From: Psychrosphaera sp. B3R10
Lineage (GTDB): Bacteria; Pseudomonadota; Gammaproteobacteria; Enterobacterales; Alteromonadaceae
DNA: 64,000 bases
Assembly: GCF_018861025.1 (NCBI RefSeq)
Contig: NZ_JAHKQH010000041.1
Location: 42,553 to 106,552 of the forward strand
Reading direction: 5' to 3'
Shown: one piece after another, positions 55,541 through 64,000 of the stretch
Layout of the letters: every line of letters starts with the position of its first letter
How positions within the stretch are numbered: position 1 is the stretch's first letter
Position numbers and translations under genes: made by a program
The notes under the pieces: model-generated
Database searches by the model: none
Told to the model about the DNA's origin: nothing
Seen by the model: only the letters and a program-made list of their open reading frames with translations

Positions 55541-56080
55541 GTGGCGAAACTGCATGATACTTTTAAAGACAGCGTAGTGCCTGAATTGATGAAACAGTTC
55601 GGCTACACATCTGTCATGCAAGTCCCTCGACTTGAGAAAATTACCTTGAACATGGGTCTGGGTGAAGCTCTAGCGGACAAAAAAGTACTTGAATCAGCAA
55701 CATCTGACATGGAATCTATTGCCGGTCAGAAGGCTGTTGTTACTCGTGCTCGTAAGTCTGTTGCAGGCTTCAAAATCCGTGAAGGATACCCGATCGGTGC
55801 CAAGGTAACTCTACGCGGTGAGCGTATGTGGGACTTTTTAGAGCGCTTAATTACTATCGCTCTACCTCGTGTTCGTGACTTCCGTGGCTTAAATCCTAAG
55901 TCATTTGACGGTCGCGGTAACTATAGCATGGGCGTACGCGAACAAATTATCTTCCCTGAAATCGATTTTGACAAAGTAGACAAGGTACGTGGTTTAGATA
56001 TCACTATTACTACTTCGGCAAAAACGAATGAGGAAGGTCACGCTTTGTTAGCTGCTTTCAACTTCCCATTTAAAGGATAA
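55541..56080 (+). CDS. rplE: 50S ribosomal protein uL5
   Basis: 5S rRNA-binding protein of the central protuberance. 179 residues starting at GTG (55541, TTGGAG six bases upstream): [16 protein letters not shown], then [30 protein letters not shown] and [25 protein letters not shown] four codons earlier coincides with the ribosome site and is not the start. Confidence 0.97.
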   Translation: MAKLHDTFKDSVVPELMKQFGYTSVMQVPRLEKITLNMGLGEALADKKVLESATSDMESIAGQKAVVTRARKSVAGFKIREGYPIGAKVTLRGERMWDFLERLITIALPRVRDFRGLNPKSFDGRGNYSMGVREQIIFPEIDFDKVDKVRGLDITITTSAKTNEEGHALLAAFNFPFKG

Positions 56081-56091
56081 GGTGTAGAGTA

Positions 56092-56397
56092 ATGGCTAAA
56101 AATTCAATGAAAGCGCGCGACGTAAAACGTGCTAAATTAGTTGAAAAATTTGCGTCTAAACGTTCTGAGCTTAAAGCAATCATCAAAGACGTTAACACGT
56201 CTGATGAAGATCGTTGGGCTGCAGTGCTTAAACTTCAAGAGCTTCCTCGTGATTCAAGCCCTTCGCGCCAACGTAACCGTTGTGCAGTGACTGGCCGTCC
56301 TCATGGCTTTTTACGTAAATTCGGCTTAAGCCGTATTAAATTACGTGAATCAGCTATGCGTGGTGAAGTTCCAGGCCTTAAAAAGGCTTCTTGGTAA
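56092..56397 (+). CDS. rpsN: 30S ribosomal protein uS14
   Basis: Head protein of the small subunit. 101 residues, the long, zinc-free form: [19 protein letters not shown] at the start and [29 protein letters not shown]. Only one Cys of the zinc ribbon remains, normal for gammaproteobacterial uS14. Confidence 0.98.
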   Translation: MAKNSMKARDVKRAKLVEKFASKRSELKAIIKDVNTSDEDRWAAVLKLQELPRDSSPSRQRNRCAVTGRPHGFLRKFGLSRIKLRESAMRGEVPGLKKASW

Positions 56398-56417
56398 GAA
56401 TCTGGGAGTATTGAAAG

Positions 56418-56810
56418 ATGAGCATGCAAGATCCTATCGCGGATATGTTCACCCGCGTACGTAACGGCCAAATGTCAAATAAGGTCGACGTAACAATGCC
56501 TTCTTCTAAAGTTAAGACAGCTATTGCTGAGCTTCTTAAGAATGAAGGTTTCATTACTGATTACGAAGTTTCAGGTGACGTTAAGAAAGAATTAAGCGTT
56601 ACTTTGAAATATTTCGAAGGTAAATCTGTAATTGAAACAATTAAACGAGTTAGCCGTCCTGGTCTTCGTATTTATAAGAAGACTGACAACCTACCTAAAG
56701 TTATGGGTGGATTGGGCGTAGCTATCATATCTACATCAAAAGGTTTGATGACTGACCGTGCTGCACGCAAAGCGGGCATTGGCGGAGAAATCATCGGCTA
56801 CGTAGCTTAA
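56418..56810 (+). CDS. rpsH: 30S ribosomal protein uS8
   Basis: Central-domain 16S binder and, in E. coli, repressor of spc translation. 130 residues: [18 protein letters not shown] and [26 protein letters not shown] possible uS8 target in the rplE leader was not recognised by eye. Confidence 0.98.
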   Translation: MSMQDPIADMFTRVRNGQMSNKVDVTMPSSKVKTAIAELLKNEGFITDYEVSGDVKKELSVTLKYFEGKSVIETIKRVSRPGLRIYKKTDNLPKVMGGLGVAIISTSKGLMTDRAARKAGIGGEIIGYVA

Positions 56811-56824
56811 TAGGAGAGTCTAAT

Positions 56825-57358
56825 ATGTCTCGTGTAGCAAAAGCACCTATTAACGTACCGGCCGGTGTTGAAATTTCTGTTTCAGGTCAGGACGTCAAAG
56901 TTAAAGGTAAAGTAGGCGAGTTAGCAATTAGTGTTAACGCCGCCGTTGAAGTTGTTGTTAACGACAACGTAGTAAGCACTCTACCACGTGAAGGTTTTCC
57001 TGATGCGTGGGCACAAGCTGGTACAGCTCGTGCGAATATCAACAACATGGTTGTTGGTGTTGCTGATGGTTTTGAGAAAAAACTTATTTTAAATGGTGTT
57101 GGTTACCGTGCAGCTGTTAAAGGCAACGTACTTAACTTATCACTTGGTTTTTCTCACCCAGTAAATTTCGAAGTGCCTACAGGCGTTACTGTCGAAGCTC
57201 CTAGCCAAACTGAAATTGTGGTTAAGGGCGCTAGCAAACATCTAGTTGGTCAAGTTGCAGCGAACATTCGCAAATATCGTGAACCAGAGCCGTATAAAGG
57301 CAAAGGTATTCGTTATAGCGATGAGAACGTTCGTCGCAAAGAGGCTAAGAAAAAGTAA
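56825..57358 (+). CDS. rplF: 50S ribosomal protein uL6
   Basis: Large-subunit protein near the sarcin-ricin loop. 177 residues: [47 protein letters not shown], and the C-terminal [25 protein letters not shown]. Standard length and order. Confidence 0.98.
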   Translation: MSRVAKAPINVPAGVEISVSGQDVKVKGKVGELAISVNAAVEVVVNDNVVSTLPREGFPDAWAQAGTARANINNMVVGVADGFEKKLILNGVGYRAAVKGNVLNLSLGFSHPVNFEVPTGVTVEAPSQTEIVVKGASKHLVGQVAANIRKYREPEPYKGKGIRYSDENVRRKEAKKK

Positions 57359-57367
57359 GGTAAGACG

Positions 57368-57718
57368 ATGGATAAGAAATCAGCTCGTTTACGTCGTGCC
57401 AAGCGCGCTCGCAGAACGTATATTGAAAACGGTGTTACTCGTTTAGTAATGCACCGTACGCCTCGTCACGCTTACGCTCAGGTAATTTCTCCTGAAGGTA
57501 AGGTGTTAGCGGCGGCATCCACTGTAGAAAAAGACATCCGCTCTGCGGTTGCTTCTACAGGTAACGTTGAAGCTGCGGCTGCGGTTGGTAAAGCAGTAGC
57601 AGAACGTGCGGTTAAGAATGGTGTAGCGAAAGTTTCATTCGACCGTAGCGGTTTTAAATATCACGGCCGTGTTAAAGCGTTGGCAGACGCTGCTCGCGAA
57701 GCCGGACTTCAGTTCTAG
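57368..57718 (+). CDS. rplR: 50S ribosomal protein uL18
   Basis: 5S rRNA-binding protein of the central protuberance. 116 residues: [44 protein letters not shown] and [25 protein letters not shown]. Confidence 0.98.
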   Translation: MDKKSARLRRAKRARRTYIENGVTRLVMHRTPRHAYAQVISPEGKVLAAASTVEKDIRSAVASTGNVEAAAAVGKAVAERAVKNGVAKVSFDRSGFKYHGRVKALADAAREAGLQF

Positions 57719-57727
57719 GAGTAGCGC

Positions 57728-58234
57728 ATGTCGAATGTAGAAGCAAAACAGACTCAAACTGAATTCGAAGAGAAACTTATTGCGGTTAACCGTGTATCAA
57801 AAGTAGTTAAGGGTGGTCGTATATTCTCGTTCACTGCTTTAACTGTTGTTGGTGATAAAAACGGCCGTGTAGGTTTTGGTTATGGTAAAGCGCGTGAAGT
57901 TCCAGCTGCTATTCAAAAAGCAATGGAAAAAGCGCGTCGTAACATGGTTAGCGTAGATTTGAACAATGGAACATTGCAACACCCTATTAAGGGTCGTCAC
58001 TCTGGTTCTAAAGTTTATATGCAACCAGCTTCAGAAGGTACGGGTATCATCGCAGGTGGTGCAATGCGTGCAGTGCTAGAAGTAGCAGGTGTACAAAACG
58101 TACTTTCTAAATGTTACGGTTCAACCAACCCAATCAACGTTGTTAGAGCTACCGTTGACGCACTTGCAGGAATGAAATCTCCTGAACAAGTTGCGGCAAA
58201 ACGTGGCTTGAACGTTGGTGAGATCTTGGGGTAA
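57728..58234 (+). CDS. rpsE: 30S ribosomal protein uS5
   Basis: Protein at the decoding-site back and mRNA entry. 168 residues: [36 protein letters not shown] and [20 protein letters not shown]. The loop residues linked to spectinomycin resistance (VKGGR) look wild type. Confidence 0.98.
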   Translation: MSNVEAKQTQTEFEEKLIAVNRVSKVVKGGRIFSFTALTVVGDKNGRVGFGYGKAREVPAAIQKAMEKARRNMVSVDLNNGTLQHPIKGRHSGSKVYMQPASEGTGIIAGGAMRAVLEVAGVQNVLSKCYGSTNPINVVRATVDALAGMKSPEQVAAKRGLNVGEILG

Positions 58235-58240
58235 TACACC

Positions 58241-58423
58241 ATGGCTAAGAAAACGATTAAAGTAACACAAACACGTAGCTCTATCGGTCGTCTACCGAAG
58301 CATAAAGCTACATTACGTGGCTTGGGATTACGCCGTATCAATCACACAGTAGAGTTGGAAGACACTGCATGTGTGCGTGGTATGGTAAACCAAGTTCAAT
58401 ACATGGTTAAAGTGGAGGGGTAA
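58241..58423 (+). CDS. rpmD: 50S ribosomal protein uL30
   Basis: Small two-helix protein of the large subunit. 60 residues: [38 protein letters not shown], followed by [15 protein letters not shown]. Six bases after rpsE. Confidence 0.98.
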   Translation: MAKKTIKVTQTRSSIGRLPKHKATLRGLGLRRINHTVELEDTACVRGMVNQVQYMVKVEG

Positions 58424-58427
58424 TCTA

Positions 58428-58859
58428 ATGCATTTGAATACTCTATCTCCAGCATCAGGCGCTAAGTCAGATAAGAAACGCGTAGGTCGCGGTATCGGTT
58501 CTGGCACAGGCAAAACTGGTGGTCGTGGACACAAAGGTCAGAAAGCTCGTTCGGGCGGAAGTGTAAGACCAGGTTTTGAAGGCGGTCAAATGCCTTTACA
58601 ACGTAGGTTACCGAAATTCGGTTTCACTTCACGCAAGTCGTTAGTAACTGATGAAGTAACATTGTCAGAAATCGCAAAAGTCGATGGTGATATCGTTTCT
58701 TTAGAAACGTTAAAAGCCGCCGGTCTTGTGAAAAAAGGCATGCTTTACGTTAAAGTTGTTAAATCTGGTGAAATCGCTCGTTCAGTAACTGTAGCTGGTC
58801 TACGTGTTACTAAAGGCGCTGAAGAAGCTATTTTAGCAGCTGGCGGAAAAGTAGAATAA
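58428..58859 (+). CDS. rplO: 50S ribosomal protein uL15
   Basis: Late-assembly large-subunit protein. 143 residues: [38 protein letters not shown] with the Gly/Lys-rich extension, and [17 protein letters not shown]. Four bases after rpmD; next is secY. Confidence 0.98.
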   Translation: MHLNTLSPASGAKSDKKRVGRGIGSGTGKTGGRGHKGQKARSGGSVRPGFEGGQMPLQRRLPKFGFTSRKSLVTDEVTLSEIAKVDGDIVSLETLKAAGLVKKGMLYVKVVKSGEIARSVTVAGLRVTKGAEEAILAAGGKVE

Positions 58860-58871
58860 GGATAGTATATT

Positions 58872-60230
58872 ATGGCTAAACCAGGATTAGACCTACAAAG
58901 CGGTCAAGGCGGCTTTGCCGAATTGAAACAACGCTTATGGTTTGTATTGGGCGCAATCATTGTTTTCAGATTGGGTTCATTTGTTCCAATTCCTGGGATA
59001 GATGCCGCAGTACTAGCTGATTTATTCGAGCAGCAAAAGGGTACCATCGTAGAAATGTTTAACATGTTCTCCGGTGGTGCGCTTGAGCGAGCTTCGGTAT
59101 TAGCGCTAGGTATTATGCCGTACATAACTGCATCAATTATTATGCAGTTGTTAACGGTAATGCACCCGACTTTAGCTGAGCTAAAGAAAGAAGGTGAGAC
59201 TGGTCGTAAGAAAATCAGTCAATACACGCGCTACTTCACGCTTGTACTGGCGACATTCCAGTCGTTTGGTATTGCTACAAGTTTGCCAAATATGATGTCT
59301 GGCTTGGTGATTAATCCAGGTCCAGGGTTCTATTTTACAGCTGTAGTAAGTTTGGTTACCGGTACCATGTTTTTGATGTGGTTAGGTGAGCAAATAACTG
59401 AACGTGGTATCGGTAATGGTATTTCTATACTTATATTTACAGGTATCGTAGCGGGTTTACCGTCAGCAATTGGACAAACAGCAGAGCAAGCTCGTCAAGG
59501 CGAGATTCACTTAATCTTGTTGTTATTGATTGCACTAATTGTATTTGCAGTAACATACTTTGTTGTGTTCGTAGAACGTGGTCAGCGACGTATCGTTGTT
59601 AACTACGCTAAACGCCAACAGGGACGCCAAGTGTTTCAAGCACAAAGCTCACATTTACCACTTAAGGTAAATATGGCTGGCGTAATACCACCAATATTTG
59701 CTGGTAGTATTATCATGTTTCCTAGTACAATTGCGGCATGGTTTGGTACAGGTGAAGGGGCTGTTGCAGATTTTCTACAACAAGTGTCTTTAACTTTATC
59801 ACCGGGGCAACCCCTATATGTTATGTTGTACGCGGCTGCTATAATATTCTTCTGTTTCTTCTACACAGCGTTGGTTTTTAACCCACGTGAAACAGCTGAT
59901 AACTTAAAGCGCTCAGGTGCATTTATTCCTGGTATTCGTCCGGGAGAACAAACGTCGAGATACGTAGATAAAGTAATGACACGTTTGACTCTTGCAGGTG
60001 CGCTATACATTACGTTTGTATGTTTAGTCCCTGAATTTATGATGATTGCATGGAATGTTCAGTTTTATTTTGGTGGCACATCGTTATTGATTATCGTTGT
60101 TGTTGTCATGGACTTTATGGCTCAGGTTCAAACACTGTTGATGTCTCATCAGTATGAATCTGTTCTTAAAAAGGCGAACCTTGCAGGTAAAGCGATTGAT
60201 AAAGCTAACCTGAAAGGCTATAGCCGTTGA
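58872..60230 (+). CDS. secY: Protein translocase subunit SecY
   Basis: Central channel of the Sec translocon in the inner membrane. 452 residues with ten helices: [13 protein letters not shown] in the first, [18 protein letters not shown] at the lateral gate, and the cytosolic loops [19 protein letters not shown] and [26 protein letters not shown] that bind ribosome and SecA. Its position after rplO is the standard one. Confidence 0.98.
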   Translation: MAKPGLDLQSGQGGFAELKQRLWFVLGAIIVFRLGSFVPIPGIDAAVLADLFEQQKGTIVEMFNMFSGGALERASVLALGIMPYITASIIMQLLTVMHPTLAELKKEGETGRKKISQYTRYFTLVLATFQSFGIATSLPNMMSGLVINPGPGFYFTAVVSLVTGTMFLMWLGEQITERGIGNGISILIFTGIVAGLPSAIGQTAEQARQGEIHLILLLLIALIVFAVTYFVVFVERGQRRIVVNYAKRQQGRQVFQAQSSHLPLKVNMAGVIPPIFAGSIIMFPSTIAAWFGTGEGAVADFLQQVSLTLSPGQPLYVMLYAAAIIFFCFFYTALVFNPRETADNLKRSGAFIPGIRPGEQTSRYVDKVMTRLTLAGALYITFVCLVPEFMMIAWNVQFYFGGTSLLIIVVVVMDFMAQVQTLLMSHQYESVLKKANLAGKAIDKANLKGYSR

Positions 60231-60246
60231 TTGCGGAGTAAAAGCA

Positions 60247-60360
60247 ATGAAAGTACGTGCTTCCGTTAAGAAGATTTGTCGTAACTGTAAAGTAATCAAG
60301 CGTTCAGGTGTTGTTCGCGTGATCTGTACAGACCCTAAGCATAAACAGCGCCAGGGTTAA
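60247..60360 (+). CDS. rpmJ: 50S ribosomal protein bL36
   Basis: A 37-residue zinc-binding large-subunit protein: [20 protein letters not shown] then [16 protein letters not shown]. It keeps the three Cys and one His of the zinc-type (C+) form. It ends the spc operon, 16 bases after secY, with GGAGTAAA as ribosome site. Confidence 0.97.
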   Translation: MKVRASVKKICRNCKVIKRSGVVRVICTDPKHKQRQG

Positions 60361-60399
60361 TACGACATAAAAAAGGCGGGCGGGATTAATAATAGTCTC

Positions 60400-60490
60400 G
60401 CCCACATTTACAAATGGTCATACGTCGAGTATCCTAACGGGCTTTTCGACCGACCCATAAATTAAGGAGATGTGTTAGTGGCCCGTATCG
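60400..60490 (+). promoter_or_regulatory. Alpha-operon leader (S4-binding pseudoknot)
   Basis: The leader before rpsM keeps GAGTATCCTAACGGGCTTTTC, which is one of the most conserved parts of the E. coli S4-repressor pseudoknot, followed by AAGGAGATGTGTTAGTG over the start. A hairpin GGGCGGGA...TCTCGCCC (60376-60401) precedes it. Feedback repression by uS4 is expected by homology. Confidence 0.85.
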
Positions 60491-60834
60491 CTGGCATTAA
60501 CATTTCCGATCGTAAACATTCTGTTATCGCTTTAACAGCGATTTACGGTATCGGCAAGACTCGCGCACAAGCAATTTGCGCAGCTACTGGTATCGCAGAA
60601 GTTACGAAAATCGGAACTTTATCTGAAGCAGATTTAGATAAATTACGTGAAGAAGTTGGCAAGTTTACCGTAGAAGGTGACCTTCGCCGTGAAGTTACAC
60701 TTAACATTAAGCGTTTAATGGATTTGGGTTGTTACCGTGGTTTACGCCACCGTCGCAGTCTTCCTTTACGTGGTCAGCGCACTAAAACAAATGCGCGCAC
60801 CCGTAAAGGTCCACGTAAACCTATTTCGAAATAA
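60478..60834 (+). CDS. rpsM: 30S ribosomal protein uS13
   Basis: Head protein contacting P-site tRNA. 118 residues from GTG at 60478 (AAGGAGATG upstream): [29 protein letters not shown] and [24 protein letters not shown]. An earlier in-frame TTG lies within the S4 leader and is not the start. First gene of the alpha operon. Confidence 0.98.
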   Translation: MARIAGINISDRKHSVIALTAIYGIGKTRAQAICAATGIAEVTKIGTLSEADLDKLREEVGKFTVEGDLRREVTLNIKRLMDLGCYRGLRHRRSLPLRGQRTKTNARTRKGPRKPISK

Positions 60835-60850
60835 GGCGAGGTAGCAAGAT

Positions 60851-61240
60851 ATGGCAAAAGCTCCAACTCGTTCACGTAAAAAGGTAAAAAAGCAGGTTGC
60901 TGATGGTATGGCTCATATCCATGCATCTTTCAACAACACAATCGTTACGTTAACTGACCGTCAAGGCAATGCGTTGTCTTGGGCTACGGCAGGTGGTTCA
61001 GGTTTCCGTGGTTCACGTAAATCTACTCCATTCGCTGCTCAGGTAGCTGCAGAACGTGCAGGTGAAGCTGCAAAAGAGTACGGTTTGAAGAATATTGAAG
61101 TATTCGTCAAGGGCCCAGGCCCAGGTCGTGAATCTGCAATCCGCGCATTAAATGCTGTGGGTTATAAGATCACAAACATCACTGACGTTACACCTATTCC
61201 TCATAACGGTTGTCGTCCGCCTAAAAAACGTCGTGTATAA
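60851..61240 (+). CDS. rpsK: 30S ribosomal protein uS11
   Basis: Platform protein near the E site. 129 residues: [43 protein letters not shown] and [16 protein letters not shown]. Confidence 0.98.
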   Translation: MAKAPTRSRKKVKKQVADGMAHIHASFNNTIVTLTDRQGNALSWATAGGSGFRGSRKSTPFAAQVAAERAGEAAKEYGLKNIEVFVKGPGPGRESAIRALNAVGYKITNITDVTPIPHNGCRPPKKRRV

Positions 61241-61262
61241 CGACGCTTAGTGGAGAAAGATC

Positions 61263-61883
61263 ATGGCAAGATATTTGGGTCCAAAGCTAAAGCTTAGTCG
61301 TCGCGAAGGAACAGATTTGTTCCTTAAAAGCGGTGTACGTGCGATCGAAACTAAATGTAAAATCGATACTGCTCCAGGTCAGCACGGTGCGCGCAAGCCA
61401 CGTTTGTCTGACTACGGTTTGCAGCTTCGTGAGAAACAAAAAGTTCGTCGTATTTATGGAATTCTAGAAAAACAATTCCGTAACTACTACAAAGAAGCGG
61501 CTCGTCTTAAAGGTAATACTGGTGAAAACCTTTTAACACTTTTAGAAAGTCGTTTAGATAACGTTGTTTATCGTATGGGTTACGCAAGTACTCGTGCGGA
61601 AGCTCGTCAGCTAGTTAGCCACAAGTCAATTGTAGTTAACGGTCAAGTAGTGAATGTTCCTTCCTACAAAGTAAATGCTGCTGATGTCGTTGCAATTCGT
61701 GAAAAATCGAAGAAGCAAGGTCGTATAGCTGCAGCATTAGAGTTAGCTGAACAGCGTGAAAAACCGACTTGGATTGACGTAGATAATAAAGAAATGTCTG
61801 GTGTGTATAAATCTCACCCAGAGCGTTCTGATTTGTCTGCCGAGATTAACGAACAGTTAATTGTTGAACTTTACTCTAAGTAA
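61263..61883 (+). CDS. rpsD: 30S ribosomal protein uS4
   Basis: Primary 16S binder, repressor of the alpha operon, and antitermination factor. 206 residues: [26 protein letters not shown], and an S4 RNA-binding domain [31 protein letters not shown]. It is the gammaproteobacterial long form without zinc cysteines. Confidence 0.98.
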   Translation: MARYLGPKLKLSRREGTDLFLKSGVRAIETKCKIDTAPGQHGARKPRLSDYGLQLREKQKVRRIYGILEKQFRNYYKEAARLKGNTGENLLTLLESRLDNVVYRMGYASTRAEARQLVSHKSIVVNGQVVNVPSYKVNAADVVAIREKSKKQGRIAAALELAEQREKPTWIDVDNKEMSGVYKSHPERSDLSAEINEQLIVELYSK

Positions 61884-61907
61884 AGTTGAAAACTAAGAGG
61901 ATATAAA

Positions 61908-62900
61908 ATGCAGGGGTCTGTAACTGAATTCCTTAAGCCAAGGCTTGTAGACATTGAACAAGTAAGTCCAACTCGAGCTAAAGTAACGTTGGAGCCGCTA
62001 GAACGTGGTTTCGGTCATACTTTAGGTAATGCGTTGCGTAGAATCTTGTTGTCATCCATGCCTGGTTGTGCCGTAACCGAAGTAGAAATCGACGGCGTGC
62101 AGCACGAATACAGTGCAAAAGAGGGTGTACAGGAAGATGTGATAGAAATATTGTTAAACCTTAAAGGTTTGGCAGTACGCGTTGAGGGTAAGGACGGTGT
62201 TACTTTGACTTTAAATAAGTCAGGTGTCGGCCCTGTTACAGCTGCTGATTTTCAGCACGATGGTGATATAGAAATCATCAACCCTGAGCACATCATTTGT
62301 AATTTGACGAGTGAAAGCTCCGAAATTTCAATGCGTGTAACAGTTGAGCGTGGCCGTGGCTATGTACCAGCTTCTGCGCGAGTGTCCTCCGACGAAGAAG
62401 ATCGTCCAATCGGTCGTTTGTTATTAGATGCATCTTTTAGCCCTGTGGAGCGTATAGCTTACAATGTTGAGAGTGCACGTGTTGAACAGCGTACAGATTT
62501 AGATAAGTTAATTATCGATATGGAAACGAACGGCACTTTGGATCCTGAAGAGGCAATCCGTCGTTCATCTACTATTCTTGCAGAGCAATTAGAAGCGTTC
62601 GTAGATTTACGTGACGTTACTGAAGTTCAACAAGAAGAAGAGAAGCCGGAATTTGATCCAATTCTACTTCGTCCAGTGGACGACTTAGAACTAACAGTTC
62701 GCTCTGCAAACTGTTTGAAAGCGGAACAAGTTCAATATATCGGTGATTTAGTACAACGCACTGAGGTTGAGTTACTTAAAACACCTAACCTTGGTAAGAA
62801 GTCGCTAACAGAAATCAAAGACGTTTTGGCGTCTCGTGGTTTATCTCTAGGCATGCGCCTAGAAAACTGGCCACCGGCTAGTCTGTTAGATAACGACTAA
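61908..62900 (+). CDS. rpoA: RNA polymerase alpha subunit
   Basis: Assembly platform of RNA polymerase with a C-terminal domain that binds UP elements and activators. 330 residues: N-terminal domain with [26 protein letters not shown]; a flexible linker; alpha-CTD from about 245 with [26 protein letters not shown] and [23 protein letters not shown]. Length matches E. coli (329). Confidence 0.98.
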   Translation: MQGSVTEFLKPRLVDIEQVSPTRAKVTLEPLERGFGHTLGNALRRILLSSMPGCAVTEVEIDGVQHEYSAKEGVQEDVIEILLNLKGLAVRVEGKDGVTLTLNKSGVGPVTAADFQHDGDIEIINPEHIICNLTSESSEISMRVTVERGRGYVPASARVSSDEEDRPIGRLLLDASFSPVERIAYNVESARVEQRTDLDKLIIDMETNGTLDPEEAIRRSSTILAEQLEAFVDLRDVTEVQQEEEKPEFDPILLRPVDDLELTVRSANCLKAEQVQYIGDLVQRTEVELLKTPNLGKKSLTEIKDVLASRGLSLGMRLENWPPASLLDND

Positions 62901-62932
62901 ATCTGTCAACGAATAGTTAGAAGGAAAAGCTC

Positions 62933-63334
62933 ATGCGCCATCGTAAGAGTGGTCGTCAATTAAACCGCAACAGCAGTCATCGTCAAGCGATGTTCCGTAA
63001 TATGGCGGGTTCTTTGGTGAAGCATGAAATCATCAAAACAACTTTGCCTAAAGCTAAAGAGTTACGTCGTGTTATTGAACCATTGATCACAATGGCTAAA
63101 TCAGACAGCGTTTCTAACCGCCGCTTGGCATTCGCAAGAACGCGTGATGCTGAAGTAGTTGGTAAGTTATTTAGTGATTTAGGTCAACGTTACAGTGAAC
63201 GCCCAGGTGGCTATACTCGTATCATTAAGTGCGGCTACCGTACTGGTGATAAAGCACCTATGGCTTACATTGAACTGGTCGGTAGACCAGAACTTGATGA
63301 AAGTGCTGATGTAGTTGAAGCTACTGAAGAATAA
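62933..63334 (+). CDS. rplQ: 50S ribosomal protein bL17
   Basis: Large-subunit exit-region protein. 133 residues: [47 protein letters not shown] and [29 protein letters not shown]. Last gene of the alpha operon, followed by a terminator. Confidence 0.98.
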   Translation: MRHRKSGRQLNRNSSHRQAMFRNMAGSLVKHEIIKTTLPKAKELRRVIEPLITMAKSDSVSNRRLAFARTRDAEVVGKLFSDLGQRYSERPGGYTRIIKCGYRTGDKAPMAYIELVGRPELDESADVVEATEE

Positions 63335-63339
63335 AAACG

Positions 63340-63366
63340 AATGCCGGGTTTACCCGGCATTTTTTT
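63340..63366 (+). terminator. Terminator of the alpha operon
   Basis: AATGCCGGGT-TT-ACCCGGCATT followed by T5 or more. Strong intrinsic terminator just after rplQ. Confidence 0.93.
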
Positions 63367-63640
63367 GTCTGAAGATCCTTATTCTCTTTTATATAAACAT
63401 CTGCTTTTAGAGTTCTTACTCAACCTTTCTATATTAACGCTCATTTTCTACACTTATCTATCTATATATATCGTACTAACTACTGAAATAATTTTAACTT
63501 TCTACTGTTAGATCCTAGATCACTAGCATTATTTAGTGGCAGCTAGAAAATATTAGGATCCAGAAAACCCCATATAACAAGCATCTCAGCGCCGAGTTGG
63601 TTGTTCTTTGTTCGGTTGCGATCTTTTTTGTAAAAAGTAG

Positions 63641-63668
63641 TTGCACCTTTAAAAATGATCTCTATAAT
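63641..63668 (+). promoter_or_regulatory. rRNA operon promoter P1
   Basis: TTGCAC (63641-63646), 16-base spacer, TATAAT (63663-63668), followed by a GC-rich discriminator GCGTCCTCG typical of stringently controlled rRNA promoters. A/T-rich tracts upstream could be an UP element. The stretch 63370-63640 holds no gene. Confidence 0.82.
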
Positions 63669-63784
63669 GCGTCCTCGTTGTCAGGGAGACATCAACCGCT
63701 CAAAACAATATGTTTAGTAGCAGGAATGGCGTCTAAATCGACTAGGAAGTTTGAAAAAACTTTCAAAAAGATTTAAATAAAACG

Positions 63785-63812
63785 TTGACAACAAAAACAG
63801 GAAGCGTATTAT
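63785..63812 (+). promoter_or_regulatory. rRNA operon promoter P2
   Basis: Perfect TTGACA (63785-63790), 16-base spacer, TATTAT (63807-63812), followed by the GC-rich discriminator ACGCCTCCCG and preceded by an A-rich UP-like region. Confidence 0.87.
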
Positions 63813-63861
63813 ACGCCTCCCGGTTGAGACAGAGTCTTAACCCAGAGGAAACCCTCTAAAC

Positions 63862-63873
63862 CGTTCTTTAACA
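63862..63873 (+). promoter_or_regulatory. boxA antitermination element of the rRNA leader
   Basis: CGTTCTTTAACA, nearly the consensus TGCTCTTTAACA, followed by ATCTGTGTGGGCACTCC, usual in gammaproteobacterial 16S leaders. The rest of the window to 64000 is leader; the 16S rRNA gene should start just beyond the end. Confidence 0.87.
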
Positions 63874-64000
63874 ATTTGTAATTAATTATCTGTGTGGGCA
63901 CTCCGTAGAGTAGTGACAACAATATATATGTATAAAGCTACTTATATAGAATGTCTGCACAAATTTATTTGAACAGTATTTTTATTAAGTAGCCGATTAA

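Overview
The window reads as a chromosomal segment of a marine gammaproteobacterium of the Alteromonadales type (Colwelliaceae or a near relative). This is inferred from gene content: priB inside the rpsF-rpsR-rplI operon, an acetate switch pair of the CrbS/CrbR type beside actP and acs, an imuA-imuB-dnaE2 cassette, a cobalamin-riboswitch TonB receptor, and a standard S10-spc-alpha ribosomal cluster that runs into an rRNA promoter. I see no insertion sequence, prophage, CRISPR array or tRNA gene.

Layout. (1) 1-9.9 kb, cobalamin: a 5'-cut btuC-like permease gene, cobT, cobS, cobU, cobQ, cobO and btuF form one tightly packed plus-strand operon. Facing it is a BtuB-like TonB receptor with a surface-type lipoprotein, controlled by a compact cobalamin riboswitch. 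(2) 10.1-18.2 kb, mixed: a small lipoprotein, a secreted amidohydrolase, a GGDEF diguanylate cyclase, the rpsF operon, a solute-binding-like protein, a conserved unknown and a YitT-type membrane protein. (3) 18.3-31.2 kb, acetate: crbR, crbS with a small companion gene, actP with its DUF4212 partner, a cNMP/CBS/DUF294 protein, a DnaQ-type exonuclease, acs and a porin. A palindrome of the form TAGAC-N4-GTCTA lies before crbR, between the divergent actP and DUF294 units, and before acs; I propose it as the CrbR operator. (4) 31.3-41 kb: dbpA, a small outer-membrane protein, the LexA-box-controlled imuA-imuB-dnaE2 mutagenesis operon, and an acyl-CoA dehydrogenase. (5) 41.1-46.6 kb, cyanate/nitrogen: a fused PP2C phosphatase-kinase, a formate/nitrite-type channel and cyanase on the minus strand, with a divergent sigma54 activator. 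Two sigma54 promoters and three tandem activator-like sites are visible here. (6) 46.6-49.3 kb: a TPR/TonB-C periplasmic protein and a secreted GH14 beta-amylase. (7) 49.4-63.4 kb: S10, spc and alpha operons, with an S10 attenuator-like leader, the S4-binding alpha leader, and terminators. (8) 63.4-64 kb: two strong rRNA promoters and a boxA; the 16S gene should start just outside the window.

How the parts fit. The cobalamin genes cover capture at the surface (receptor and lipoprotein), periplasmic binding, membrane passage, adenosylation and nucleotide-loop assembly. The acetate block pairs a transporter-fused kinase with the transporter and acyl-CoA synthetase it probably controls. The least described part is region 5, where cyanase, an FNT channel and a Ser/Thr kinase-phosphatase appear to be placed under one sigma54 activator.
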